A stretch of 64,000 nt of DNA, taken from positions 2,666,001-2,730,000 of the forward strand of contig NZ_AP012541.1 of NCBI RefSeq assembly GCF_000829035.1, read 5' to 3'. The notes below the pieces were generated by a model. It was given only the letters and a program-made list of their open reading frames with translations. It had not been told where the DNA came from and did no database searches. Each line of letters opens with the position of its first letter. Positions within the stretch are counted from its first letter, which is position 1. The position numbers and the translations under genes were made by a program. Below are positions 38,942 to 48,310 of the stretch, piece by piece. The stretch comes from Lacticaseibacillus paracasei subsp. paracasei (GTDB lineage Bacteria > Bacillota > Bacilli > Lactobacillales > Lactobacillaceae).

Positions 38942-39303
38942 TTCTTTTCGTTTGCTACCTGACTGTCATCATGCTCTAATGCCATGATAGCACGGTAAAC
39001 ACCGCCTGCATGGCTTTTTAGACAAGCCTTATTACTGACAATCGGTCTATCTACCTTTAGTTTACCAAAAATCGGCATCAATCTTTACTGAATGTGCTAT
39101 AAGTAGCGCTTTCTTCAGCATTTGGTCCGACCAATGGCAGACTCGACTGCTGGCTAGTCAGTCATTGGCCAATACCACAGACTTAATAACCATCACAAAA
39201 GCATGCGATAGCCTCAAATTAGCTCGTCCTTGAGGGTGCTTTCTCACGCAATCATCACTGCTTTTGTGATAATCTTAAAGCATCATGGAACAATTCTGAA
39301 AGG
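38942..39303. other. Divergent intergenic region with nested inverted repeats
   Basis: No gene. A perfect 12-bp pair ATCACAAAAGCA (39192-39203) and TGCTTTTGTGAT (39259-39270) encloses a smaller one, CCTCAA and TTGAGG (39211-39234). It has no T-run, so it looks like an operator or leader structure rather than a terminator. No convincing promoter was fixed. Confidence 0.5.
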
Positions 39304-39312
39304 ATGCTCATT

Positions 39313-40245
39313 ATGAAAATGATTGATCTAGGCCGTTCTGGTCTGCACGCTTCTGCCATTGCGTTAGGTGTTATGCGTTTGCCGAATCTCGATCGGCCGC
39401 GAGCAACCGAACTACTTGATGCTGCTTATGACGTTGGCATTAACTTTTTTGACAATGCTGATGTTTACAGCAATGGTAAAGCTGAACAGCTTTTTGGCGA
39501 TGCGTTGAAGAAGGCCAGCTTTACACGTGATCAAGTCCTGATTCAGACTAAGGTCGGTATCGTCAATGATCGAAAAGCGACCCATCGCTATGATTTCTCC
39601 AAAGAGCATATCGTGGATGTTGTCAATGGCAGTCTTAAACGCCTTGGTACCGATCATGTTGACAGCTTGCTATTGCATCGACCTGACCCGCTCATGGAAC
39701 CAGAGGACGTTGCTGAAGCCTTTCTGCAATTGCAAAATGAAGGTAAAGTTCGGCAGTTCGGGGTTTCCAACTTCAATCCTGCTCAGATTGAACTGCTCCA
39801 ACAGGCGGTGCCGCAACGATTGATCATCAATCAATTGCAGTTTTCCCTGATGCACACAGGCATGATTGATGCCGGCATGCATACAAACATGGCAGATGCC
39901 CGTTCCATTGATCATGATGGCGGTCTTCTCCCATACAGTCAGCAGCATCATATGGCAATTCAGGCGTGGAGTCCTTTCCAATATGGCTTCTTTGAAGGTG
40001 TCTTCATCGACAACGATAAATTTTCTGAATTAAATGCCTTACTTCAAAAGCTGGCCGATCAATATACCACCAATCCCAACGCAATTGCTGCTGCCTGGCT
40101 CTTGCGTGTACCAGCTGATGTGCAAGTCATCGCCGGAACCACCAAACCCGCTCGCATTCGCGCCATCGCCGAAGCCGGCGACATTGCTTTGACTCGGCAA
40201 GAATGGTATGACCTCTACTTCGCCGCCGGAAACGACCTGCCATAA
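39313..40245 (+). CDS. Aldo/keto reductase (YdhF-like)
   Basis: 310 residues, TIM barrel NADPH reductase. Catalytic tetrad positions are visible: Asp and Tyr in NFFDNADVYSNGKAE, Lys in LIQTKVGIV and His in SLLLHRPDPL. The C-terminal cofactor loop is VIAGTTKPARIRAIAEA. It reduces carbonyl compounds; the substrate is unknown. The start at 39313 is preferred because GAAAGGA lies nine bases upstream. Two tandem family A repeats follow the stop codon. Confidence 0.9.
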   Translation: MKMIDLGRSGLHASAIALGVMRLPNLDRPRATELLDAAYDVGINFFDNADVYSNGKAEQLFGDALKKASFTRDQVLIQTKVGIVNDRKATHRYDFSKEHIVDVVNGSLKRLGTDHVDSLLLHRPDPLMEPEDVAEAFLQLQNEGKVRQFGVSNFNPAQIELLQQAVPQRLIINQLQFSLMHTGMIDAGMHTNMADARSIDHDGGLLPYSQQHHMAIQAWSPFQYGFFEGVFIDNDKFSELNALLQKLADQYTTNPNAIAAAWLLRVPADVQVIAGTTKPARIRAIAEAGDIALTRQEWYDLYFAAGNDLP

Positions 40246-40251
40246 TCAGAC

Positions 40252-40370
40252 AGAGCGTGAACTGGCACGGTTAGAAACCGACGCATAAGCGGCCTCAAGT
40301 GCATTGACCGGGCTTTGGTCAGTCTGCTTGAGGTCCTTACACGCAGGTTTCTGCGACTGCGAACGCGTTT
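40252..40370 (+). repeat. Family A hairpin repeat, copy 4
   Basis: A full copy, GCGTGAACTGGCACGGTTAG to GACTGCGAACGCGTTT. The hairpin arms are GCATAAGCGGCCTCAAGTGC and the matching ACTTGAGG/CTTACACGC side. It is separated by AGAC from the next copy. Confidence 0.88.
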
Positions 40371-40374
40371 AGAC

Positions 40375-40493
40375 AGAGCGTGAGGAGTCGCGCTTAGAAA
40401 CCGAAGTGTAAGTGGCCTCGGGTGCGATGGTCGGCCTTTGACCATTGTGCCCGAGGTCCTCACACGCAGGTTTCTGCGACTGCAAACGCGTTT
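40375..40493 (+). repeat. Family A hairpin repeat, copy 5
   Basis: Tandem to copy 4 and co-oriented with the methyltransferase that starts 42 bp further on. CCTCGGGTGCGATGGTC pairs with GACCATTGTGCCCGAGG across a short loop, so compensatory changes relative to copy 4 keep the stem. Confidence 0.88.
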
Positions 40494-40534
40494 AGACAAA
40501 GCATGAACCAACACATTTTTAAAAGGAAAATCCT

Positions 40535-41359
40535 ATGGAAAAACGACTCGACTACATTACAGATCTCATGGCACTTGGTCCAACCGCCAATGCAAGGACC
40601 ATTCAGCGTCGCCAAACTGCCCATCGACTCGCAATTGCTGAGGCATGGCAGGTAAAACCCGGCGAAAAAATTCTGGAAGTCGGCTGTGGGCAAGGCGACC
40701 TAAGCGCCGTTTTGGCTGATCAAGTCGGCTCAGCCGGGCATGTGACTGGCATTGACATCGCCTCACCTGACTACGGTGCCCCGCTGACGCTTGGCCAAGC
40801 ATGGAACCACTTGCTTGCGGGACCGCTTGGTGATCGCTTAACGGTTCATTTCAACACTAATCTTTCGGATGATCTTGGGCCCATCGCCGATCAGCATTTT
40901 GACCGGGTTGTCCTGGCACATAGTCTTTGGTACTTTGCTTCCGCCAACGCCCTCGCCTTATTATTCAAAAACATGGCAGCTGTCTGTGATCACGTTGATG
41001 TCGCCGAGTGGTCAATGCAGCCAACTGCGCTGGATCAAATTGGGCATCTGCAGGCGGCTATGATTCAAGGCTTGCTGTATGCCATTGCTCCAAGTGATGT
41101 CGCCAACATTCGCACGTTGATCACGCCGGACACTTTGGCACAAATCACACATGATAACACATGGACCTACACCGCTGGCACCATCGTCGAAGACCCTACT
41201 TTAGATGATGCCCACTGGGAGATTGCAACAACCAATGCGCTTTTGACCGAACTCAAGCTCAGCACCGATTTGCGTGATCGTGTGAAACCATTGCTCGAGG
41301 CTATGAGCCATAACGGTACGGCAAGTTTAGCAACTTTTACGGGCCGCATCACATTTTAA
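40535..41359 (+). CDS. SAM-dependent methyltransferase
   Basis: 274 residues, class I methyltransferase. SAM motif I is ILEVGCGQGDLSAVLADQVG (about residues 47-66), followed by VTGIDIASPDYG with the acidic ribose-binding residue. The later VVLAHSLWYF takes the place of motif IV. The C-terminal half is helical and family-specific; the substrate is not known. The start follows AAAAGGA. It is followed by the GNAT gene after 22 bp and probably shares its transcript. Confidence 0.85.
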   Translation: MEKRLDYITDLMALGPTANARTIQRRQTAHRLAIAEAWQVKPGEKILEVGCGQGDLSAVLADQVGSAGHVTGIDIASPDYGAPLTLGQAWNHLLAGPLGDRLTVHFNTNLSDDLGPIADQHFDRVVLAHSLWYFASANALALLFKNMAAVCDHVDVAEWSMQPTALDQIGHLQAAMIQGLLYAIAPSDVANIRTLITPDTLAQITHDNTWTYTAGTIVEDPTLDDAHWEIATTNALLTELKLSTDLRDRVKPLLEAMSHNGTASLATFTGRITF

Positions 41360-41381
41360 CCAAAATGGAGGTCATCAGACG

Positions 41382-41882
41382 TTGATTGAATTTACCCCTG
41401 CCACAGCCAGTGATTTACCAAAAATTGTCGCCATTTACAATGAAACTATCCCGACCCATCAAGCAACCGCTGACTTGCAGCCGCAAACAGTCGCTGAGAA
41501 ACAAACTTGGTTTGCGGCTCACAATAACCACTTTCCCGCTTGGATGATTCAAGTTGACCACAAAATCGTTGGCTGGCTGACACTGTCGGCTTATAGTGAC
41601 CGCTCAGCTTATGACCAAACTGCCGAAATCAGTTTATACCTTGATGTGGCCGCCCGCGGTCACCACGTTGGCAGCGCGGCATTGGCCTTTGTTGACCGCG
41701 AAGCACCCAAGCACGACTTAACCACCGTTCTCGCCCGAATTTTTGGGCATAACCAAGCCAGTCGCAACTTGTTCACCAAATTCGGTTATGACCACTGGGG
41801 CCATTTGCCAGCCATCGCTATCCTGCCAGAAGGAGAAGCGGATTTAGAAGTCTATGGCAAACACTTTAAAAGCAGAGCGTGA
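41382..41882 (+). CDS. GNAT N-acetyltransferase (phosphinothricin-acetyltransferase-like)
   Basis: 166 residues with the GNAT fold. IEFTPATASDLPKIVAIYNE is the start, AEISLYLDVAARGHHVGSAA the acetyl-CoA loop (RGxGxG form is RGHHVGS) and ARIFGHNQASRNLFTKFGY the C-terminal block seen in Pat/Bar-like enzymes. The substrate is unknown. It starts at TTG (41382), nine bases after GGAGG. The last codons (SRA and stop) lie inside the family A repeat that begins at 41874, so the insertion has replaced the original end. Confidence 0.82.
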   Translation: MIEFTPATASDLPKIVAIYNETIPTHQATADLQPQTVAEKQTWFAAHNNHFPAWMIQVDHKIVGWLTLSAYSDRSAYDQTAEISLYLDVAARGHHVGSAALAFVDREAPKHDLTTVLARIFGHNQASRNLFTKFGYDHWGHLPAIAILPEGEADLEVYGKHFKSRA

Positions 41883-41992
41883 ACTGGCGCGCTTAGAAAC
41901 CGGAGCATAAGCGACCACAAGTGCATTGGCCGGGTTTTGGCCAGTGTGCTTGTGGTCCTTATGTGTAGGTTTCTGCGCCAGTGAACGCGTTT
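41874..41992 (+). repeat. Family A hairpin repeat, copy 6
   Basis: A near-ideal copy. TTAGAAACCGGAGCATAAG pairs with CTTATGTGTAGGTTTCT, and CCACAAGTGCATTGGCC with GGCCAGTGTGCTTGTGG. It supplies the GNAT stop codon. Confidence 0.9.
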
Positions 41993-41995
41993 AAA

Positions 41996-42114
41996 AGAGC
42001 CTGAACTGGCGCGCTTAGAAACCGGAGCATAAGTGGCCGCAAGTGCATTGACCGGGTTTTGCCAGTGTGCTTGTGGTCCTTATGTGCAGGTTTCTGCGCC
42101 AGTGAACGCGTTTA
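41996..42114 (+). repeat. Family A hairpin repeat, copy 7
   Basis: In tandem with copy 6 and almost identical to it. A third, internally deleted remnant (AGAGCGTGAACGCG) follows at 42117-42130. Confidence 0.9.
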
Positions 42115-42130
42115 AAAGAGCGTGAACGCG

Positions 42131-42191
42131 TAAAAAGCGTTTGACTGATGCTAACGGGCGGGCCCGTTGGCGATCAATCAAACGCTTTTTT
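42131..42191. terminator. Bidirectional terminator
   Basis: AAAAAGCGTTTGA and TCAAACGCTTTTTT form the outer stem, with an inner AACGGGC/GCCCGTT stem. Confidence 0.88.
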
Positions 42192-43545
42192 AATCTTGGT
42201 GCCCAGCTAATTCATCTTCCTGCTGTCTAATACGCCGCATCGTCCGAACATACGAGCTGACTAGTACCAGCACACTGCCGAACCACGCCAGCGGGTTGGC
42301 CGCCGATGCACCAGCAAAGCCGAATGGCACAACGAGGAAAATCGCAGCAAACGCCCGCATCCCCAATTCGAAGAATCCCGCAACCGTTGGCACCAACGTC
42401 TGGCCAAGACCTTGCAACAAATTACGAATCGTGAAAAGAATCGCCAACAACCAGTACATGCTGGCATTGAAGTGAAAATAAGTCTGGGCTAAGGCCGTCA
42501 CAGCTGGTTGATTCGGCCCAAGAAACAAATTCACTAATGGTTTGCTGAAAAGAATAATGACCACACCCAGCACTGCCGATAAGCCGACGTTCACCATCAA
42601 GGTTTGATAAACTCCGCGACGGATTCGCCCATATTCCTTCGCACCCAGATTCTGCGCAGCAAACGTCGCCATTGCCACCCCAAAAGAGGCTGACGGCAGG
42701 GTCGCTAACTGGTCAATTCGTCCAGCCGCCGTATACGCAGCAACCGCATTGGTGCCTAATGTATTCAACATCACCTGCAAAATGACAGCGCCAATTGCGA
42801 TAATCGACATCTGAAACCCCATCGGAAGCCCAACTTTTAAATGCTGAACAATATCGTGCCAATCAAAGCGCAAATCACGACGCCGAATCATCAGAAGCGG
42901 TATCCGCATGCGAATGTAAATCCAACAGAGCAACGCCGCGATTACTTGCGCGCTAACCGTCGCATAGCCGGCACCAGCCACCCCGGAATGAAACCCGAGA
43001 ATGAACCAAAAGTCCAGTACGATATTAATAATGGTCGCAATGATCAAGAAGAACAGCGGTGTTCTTGAATCGCCCAGTGCGCGCAGCATATTGCTTAACA
43101 AGTTAAAACTCATTGATGCAATAATGCCGAAATAGATAACCCGCACAAAGGCAATCGAACCATCCATGATATCCGGTGGTGTCTGCATCACGGTCAATAA
43201 TGGTCGTGTCATCGTGACGGCTGCTACGGTGAGAATCAGTGAAATCCCACCCGTGATCCAAATGCTCGTACCGAAACTGCGTCGCACACGGCGATAATCA
43301 TGAGCACCATAGGCCTGTGCTGTCAAAATAGAAAGTCCAGCCGTGGTCCCTTGCGCAAATCCAATAATCAAAAAAACAATGCTGGATGTTGCCCCAACTG
43401 CCGCCAACGCATCCTTACCGATCGTCCGCCCAACAATCAACGCATCCATAAAACTATAAAGCTGTTGAAAAAGATTGCCAATCAGTAATGGAATCGTGAA
43501 CAGCACGATTAATTTCAATGGCTTACCGATGGTCAAATTCCGCAT
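42190..43545 (-). CDS. MATE-family multidrug exporter
   Basis: 451 residues with 12 hydrophobic segments. PLLIGNLFQQLYSFMDALIV and GRTIGKDALAAVG are the NorM/DinF-type MATE signature. It exports cationic drugs or metabolites with Na or H. The start was set at the Met at 43545 because GGAGG lies eight bases upstream; the frame is open for 46 more codons upstream, which look unlike a MATE N-terminus. The substrate is unknown. Confidence 0.9.
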   Translation of the reverse strand: MRNLTIGKPLKLIVLFTIPLLIGNLFQQLYSFMDALIVGRTIGKDALAAVGATSSIVFLIIGFAQGTTAGLSILTAQAYGAHDYRRVRRSFGTSIWITGGISLILTVAAVTMTRPLLTVMQTPPDIMDGSIAFVRVIYFGIIASMSFNLLSNMLRALGDSRTPLFFLIIATIINIVLDFWFILGFHSGVAGAGYATVSAQVIAALLCWIYIRMRIPLLMIRRRDLRFDWHDIVQHLKVGLPMGFQMSIIAIGAVILQVMLNTLGTNAVAAYTAAGRIDQLATLPSASFGVAMATFAAQNLGAKEYGRIRRGVYQTLMVNVGLSAVLGVVIILFSKPLVNLFLGPNQPAVTALAQTYFHFNASMYWLLAILFTIRNLLQGLGQTLVPTVAGFFELGMRAFAAIFLVVPFGFAGASAANPLAWFGSVLVLVSSYVRTMRRIRQQEDELAGHQD

Positions 43546-43710
43546 TAACAAATCCTCCAAAAATGATCGTGTGCTCACCCAATCAGGATCGCACTTTTCA
43601 ACAACGGGATTGCACACGTAAACTACCTGTCCGTCATCGGATATCACTGATAAGCGATATGACATGCGCTCGTTCCCGTTCACAAAAGACTAATTCAACA
43701 ACCATAGCAC

Positions 43711-43740
43711 AAAAAACCAGGCAGCGACTCGCTGTCTGGT
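43711..43740 (-). terminator. Terminator of the TPM gene
   Basis: ACCAGGCAGC with GCTGTCTGGT, followed on the minus strand by six T. Confidence 0.8.
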
Positions 43741-43759
43741 AATTGAAATATATTTGCAA

Positions 43760-44620
43760 TCAAACATCGGCACCACCGCCGCCGGAACTGCCGCCGCCCC
43801 AGCTGGAACCGCCACCGGAGCCGCCTCCGAAACCACCGCCGAAGCCGCCTCCGCCGCCACGGCGGCCAGAAGATAGCAGCGCGTCCAGAATAACCCAGAG
43901 CCAAAAGCTGCTGTCACCTCGACCACGGCGACCACCACGGCCACCGCCGCCGCGACTACCAAAGATGATGGCCACAACGACGACAGCGATAAAGATGAAA
44001 ACAATTTTCGTCAAAAAGTTGCCGCCGCTGTCTTGACTTGAGTTGCGATATTGATTCATCGTCTCATCAGAAACCGTGTTTTGATCTTTAGGGAACTTGT
44101 ATTTCTTATCGATGACTGTCGCAACCGCATTGAAAACCTTGCGAATGGCCTGATTCAGTTCTTTAGGATCATGTGACTTGATGTCCTTCAGATTGTCATT
44201 CAAGATTCGCCCAGCCAGCGCATCAGGCAAATCGCCTTCCAAACCATAACCAACTTCAATGCGCATGTTCTGCTTGCCGCCGTTATTCGCATAAAGCAAA
44301 AGCACTCCGTTATCGGTACCTTTCTTGCCAATTCCCCATTTCTGGAAAAGATCCGGTGCATAGTCTGACAAGGGGTCGCCATGGGTCGACTTTAAAGCTG
44401 CTACGGCAATTTGCGGCTGTTGTTTGGTGCCTTGGTAATACTGATTCTTACTGTCGATCAGTTGCTTGGTACTTTCATCAAGCACACTGTCTTGATCTAG
44501 ATAGTAATGCTCGGTGGGCCGTGCCGGCAGATCTTCGGCTGCCGCCACTGGCTGCGCGGCGCCAGTGAACAACAACAAACCCGTCAGCGCGGCAACAAAC
44601 CACGCTAAATGCCTGCGCAT
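43760..44620 (-). CDS. TPM-domain membrane protein (YgcG-like)
   Basis: 286 residues. Signal peptide: RRHLAWFVAALTGLLLFTGA with a cut near VAA. The TPM/DUF477 domain (about 35-165) shows YYLDQDSVLDESTKQLIDSK, GIGKKGTDNGVLLLYA and RIEVGYGLEGDLPDA. A membrane segment (about 205-220) is followed by an Arg/Gly-rich stretch and a Gly/Ser tail ending in GGGGADV, typical of the family. It probably acts with the LemA protein eight bp upstream in envelope stress. The start follows AGGTGG. Confidence 0.9.
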   Translation of the reverse strand: MRRHLAWFVAALTGLLLFTGAAQPVAAAEDLPARPTEHYYLDQDSVLDESTKQLIDSKNQYYQGTKQQPQIAVAALKSTHGDPLSDYAPDLFQKWGIGKKGTDNGVLLLYANNGGKQNMRIEVGYGLEGDLPDALAGRILNDNLKDIKSHDPKELNQAIRKVFNAVATVIDKKYKFPKDQNTVSDETMNQYRNSSQDSGGNFLTKIVFIFIAVVVVAIIFGSRGGGGRGGRRGRGDSSFWLWVILDALLSSGRRGGGGGFGGGFGGGSGGGSSWGGGSSGGGGADV

Positions 44621-44628
44621 GGTGCCAC

Positions 44629-45237
44629 CTACTTCCCAGAACTAGAGCTGTTCGTTGAAAAATCAACGCTTGGAACCGTTTGGGCAGCCGGTGTTGCTTT
44701 GAAGGTGTCCTTCTTCCCTAAGCCCATCATGCTAGCAAAAATATTCTTCGGAAAGGTCACAACACTCTGGTTATAATCACGAACCTGATCAATGTATCGC
44801 TTACGTTCAACCGAGATTCGATTTTCACTACCTTCAAGCTGTGTCATCAAGGTGTTCACCTGATTGCTGCTTTGCAGTGTCGGGTAATTCTCTTTAATCA
44901 CGTTGATCAAAGTACCCACACTCTTGTTCAACTGATCATCGGCCTTAGCTTTGTCAGTTGTCGAACTTGCATTAGCATACGACTTGCGGGCTTCAGCAAT
45001 GTCACCAAAAACCTTCTGCTCTTGGCCCATGTTGCCCTTAACCGCATTAACTAAGTTAGGCACCAAGTCAGCCCGTCGCTGCATGACGTTTTCAACCTGG
45101 CCCCATTGCGCTTCAACGGCTTGATTCTGCTTAGCTAATGAGTTGTAGGTGCCGATTCCGAAGATCAGGCAGATAGCAACAATCACACCAAGGACAATAC
45201 TTGTGACCGCAACTGGACTTAATCGTTTCGTTTTCAT
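44629..45237 (-). CDS. LemA family protein
   Basis: 202 residues. A membrane anchor lies at about 10-32 (VAVTSIVLGVIVAICLIFGI). The LemA helical domain has YNSLAKQNQAVEAQWGQVEN, RRADLVPNLVNAVKG and the late YNQSVVTFPKNIFASMMG. The role is not defined. LemA and TPM genes are often paired, as here. The start at 45237 follows GAGGGG at about 11 bases. The leader holds a strong inverted repeat at 45272-45329. Confidence 0.92.
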   Translation of the reverse strand: MKTKRLSPVAVTSIVLGVIVAICLIFGIGTYNSLAKQNQAVEAQWGQVENVMQRRADLVPNLVNAVKGNMGQEQKVFGDIAEARKSYANASSTTDKAKADDQLNKSVGTLINVIKENYPTLQSSNQVNTLMTQLEGSENRISVERKRYIDQVRDYNQSVVTFPKNIFASMMGLGKKDTFKATPAAQTVPSVDFSTNSSSSGK

Positions 45238-45271
45238 TGATATGAATTCCCCTCTAATGCGTTCACAATTA

Positions 45272-45329
45272 CCTACCTTTTCACGGAAAAAGCCGTCAGA
45301 AAACAACGGTACTTCCGTGAAAAGGCAGG
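45272..45329. promoter_or_regulatory. Inverted repeat in the lemA leader
   Basis: CCTTTTCACGGAA and TTCCGTGAAAAGG are perfect over 13 bp and extend outward with one mismatch. An inner CCGT/ACGG pair is present. It lies 35-90 bp upstream of lemA. It has no T-run, so it could be an operator or mRNA leader structure. Confidence 0.5.
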
Positions 45330-45422
45330 CTACAACTGCTCACGCTTATCATCAATTTCCTGCTTATACCATCATTCTACCATGACGACGGTTTTCGACA
45401 TCCGGCTTAAGACGGAACTTGA

Positions 45423-46577
<1,155 letters not shown>

Positions 46578-46581
46578 ATAG

Positions 46582-46699
46582 TGAGCGCGAACAGGAGCGC
46601 TTAGAAACCGGAACATAAGCGGCTTTGGGCGTGATGCCCGATTTTTGGTCATTGCGATCAAGGTCCTTATGCGCAGGTTTCTGCGACTGTGAGCGCGTT
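46582..46699 (+). repeat. Family A hairpin repeat, copy 9
   Basis: Tandem to copy 8: GAGCGCGAACAGGAGCGC, GAAACCGGAACATAAGCGGC and CTTATGCGCAGGTTTCTGCG. It abuts the T-box terminator. Confidence 0.85.
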
Positions 46700-46703
46700 A
46701 TCG

Positions 46704-46918
46704 TAAAAAAAGCGCCCTATGTCATAACAACATAGGACGCAAGCGCGCGGTACCACCTAACTTGTCCGTCTTGCGGACCTCTCTTGGCTTAAGGCGCACC
46801 CACCGAACATAACGCAAACGACCCAACTTTGCCTACCATGGTCATCGACGTCACAGCATTGCCGACTCTCTGGAGACCACTTAGATAAGCTACTCATCGT
46901 TTGTGTGAATATGGGTTT
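46704..46918 (-). ncRNA. T-box riboswitch of trpS
   Basis: On the minus strand: stem I base AAACGA/TCGTTT, the GATGAGTAG and AGAGAGTCGGC motifs, a TGG specifier at 46825-46823, the T-box AGGTGGTACCGCG at 46757-46745, and the terminator GCGTCCTATGT/ACATAGGGCGC with seven T. Uncharged tRNA-Trp should favour the antiterminator and turn trpS on. Confidence 0.95.
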
Positions 46919-46947
46919 AGGTTAGCTAAATTCGCTAGTGATGTCAA
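46919..46947 (-). promoter_or_regulatory. trpS promoter
   Basis: TTGACA, a 17-bp spacer and TAACCT on the minus strand, just upstream of the T-box. Confidence 0.75.
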
Positions 46948-46979
46948 TGCAAGGTTACATCTGTGACTTATCATTGGTT

Positions 46980-48305
46980 TTACAGCAGATACTGCAAATC
47001 ACTCTGCGCACTTGGATAAGCATAGATCTTGTTTAAATCACTCGGCTTTTCACCAGCATCAATGGCCGATGCGAAGGTATTGATCAAGTCCTCAGCCAAG
47101 CTGGCTAAGACGACAGCACCGGCAAGTCGGCCGGTCTTTTTGTCGACAATGGTCCAAACTTGCGCGTCAGGATCCTGGACCCGATTGTAAGTGTACCAGT
47201 GGGTCATCTCGTTGTGTTTGACGGTGTACTGATCAGGCGCTGCTTCAGCGGCCTCTAATGAAACCCCGACTTTGGCTAACTCCGTTGGGCCAAAGACGAT
47301 AGTCGGAATGGCCGAATAGCTAATGGGTGCTTGGTCGCCTAAAATTTGGTTGGCAACATAACGGCCTTCGAAGCCGGCTACCGGTGTTAATTTAGGCTGT
47401 GGCTTCAAATTGACATCGCCGATTGCATAAATCGTCTCAACTGCGGTGCGAAGATGGTCGTCAACCGGAATACCACGCGTATCAGCCTTAATACCAGCAT
47501 TGGCTAGCCCGAGGTCGGCAACATTGGCGATACGACCCATGGCAGTGATTGCCATGTCAACATTCAAATCGAAGTTATCAGCATGTAGATGGGTCATGGT
47601 ACCTAAGGGCGTGATTTTAGTCAGTTCGACGTTAGGATGAAAATGAATCCCGGTCTTGGCAAGCAATGGTTTTAAAGCTTCGGTAGCGACTTTGGGGAAT
47701 GCCCGTAACAACCGATCAGAATGACCGATGATATGCACATCTGCGCCAGCCGCTGCAGCAATGTTGGCCAGTTCGACACTGACATAACCGGCTCCGATGA
47801 AGGCAATGCTGGTTGGTAACTGATCAAGGTCCAGAAAATCCCGACTCGTTTTAAGCAGATTGGCCCCTGGAATGTCCGGATAACGAGGCGTGTGCCCAGT
47901 CGCGATCACAATATGTTCACCGGTCACGTTTTGGGAGCCAACTTTGACAGCATGTTCACCTAAAAGCTGAGCATGACCATACAACGTCGTGATTCCAGCA
48001 TGAGTCAGGCCATTCAATGTGCCAGCAGGTACGCCGGTTGTGTAACTGCGCTTGAAGGCCATTAAGGATGGCCAGTCAATCTTCGCCGCCCCGCTGATCC
48101 CAAAACCATTCATCCGCAAGGCAGCATTTTTAACTTCGACACCGCGATACAGCATTTTTTTCGGATCGCAGCCATAGTTGGGACAGGTGCCGCCCCACAA
48201 ATCGTTTTCAACGACTAATACTTTTTGCTTTGCTGCTAAACCGTAAGCTGCTGCTAAGCCGCCTGGGCCGCCACCAATCACAATCGTTCCATAATCATAA
48301 GCCAT
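46980..48305 (-). CDS. Flavin-dependent disulfide reductase-like (glutathione-reductase family)
   Basis: 441 residues. The FAD site is IVIGGGPGGLAAAYG, the redox disulfide GGTCPNYGCDPKK, the NAD(P) site AFIGAGYVSVELANIAAAAG, and the second FAD motif IYAIGDV. The C-terminal His-Glu pair expected as HPTxSE reads YAYPSAQSD, where His is replaced by Tyr, so the usual acid-base catalyst is missing. The substrate is unknown. It starts at 48305 after AAGGAG, and follows the betaine-type ABC genes in one operon. Confidence 0.85.
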   Translation of the reverse strand: MAYDYGTIVIGGGPGGLAAAYGLAAKQKVLVVENDLWGGTCPNYGCDPKKMLYRGVEVKNAALRMNGFGISGAAKIDWPSLMAFKRSYTTGVPAGTLNGLTHAGITTLYGHAQLLGEHAVKVGSQNVTGEHIVIATGHTPRYPDIPGANLLKTSRDFLDLDQLPTSIAFIGAGYVSVELANIAAAAGADVHIIGHSDRLLRAFPKVATEALKPLLAKTGIHFHPNVELTKITPLGTMTHLHADNFDLNVDMAITAMGRIANVADLGLANAGIKADTRGIPVDDHLRTAVETIYAIGDVNLKPQPKLTPVAGFEGRYVANQILGDQAPISYSAIPTIVFGPTELAKVGVSLEAAEAAPDQYTVKHNEMTHWYTYNRVQDPDAQVWTIVDKKTGRLAGAVVLASLAEDLINTFASAIDAGEKPSDLNKIYAYPSAQSDLQYLL

Positions 48306-48310
48306 CACGA

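Noticed and set aside
40252..42130. Tandem repeats considered as a CRISPR array
   Set aside because: Units of about 118 bp are long hairpins, with only 3-4 bp between copies, no variable spacers and no cas genes.
43743..44036. Pro-rich plus-strand ORF of 97 residues
   Set aside because: It is the antisense shadow of the Gly-rich tail of the TPM protein.
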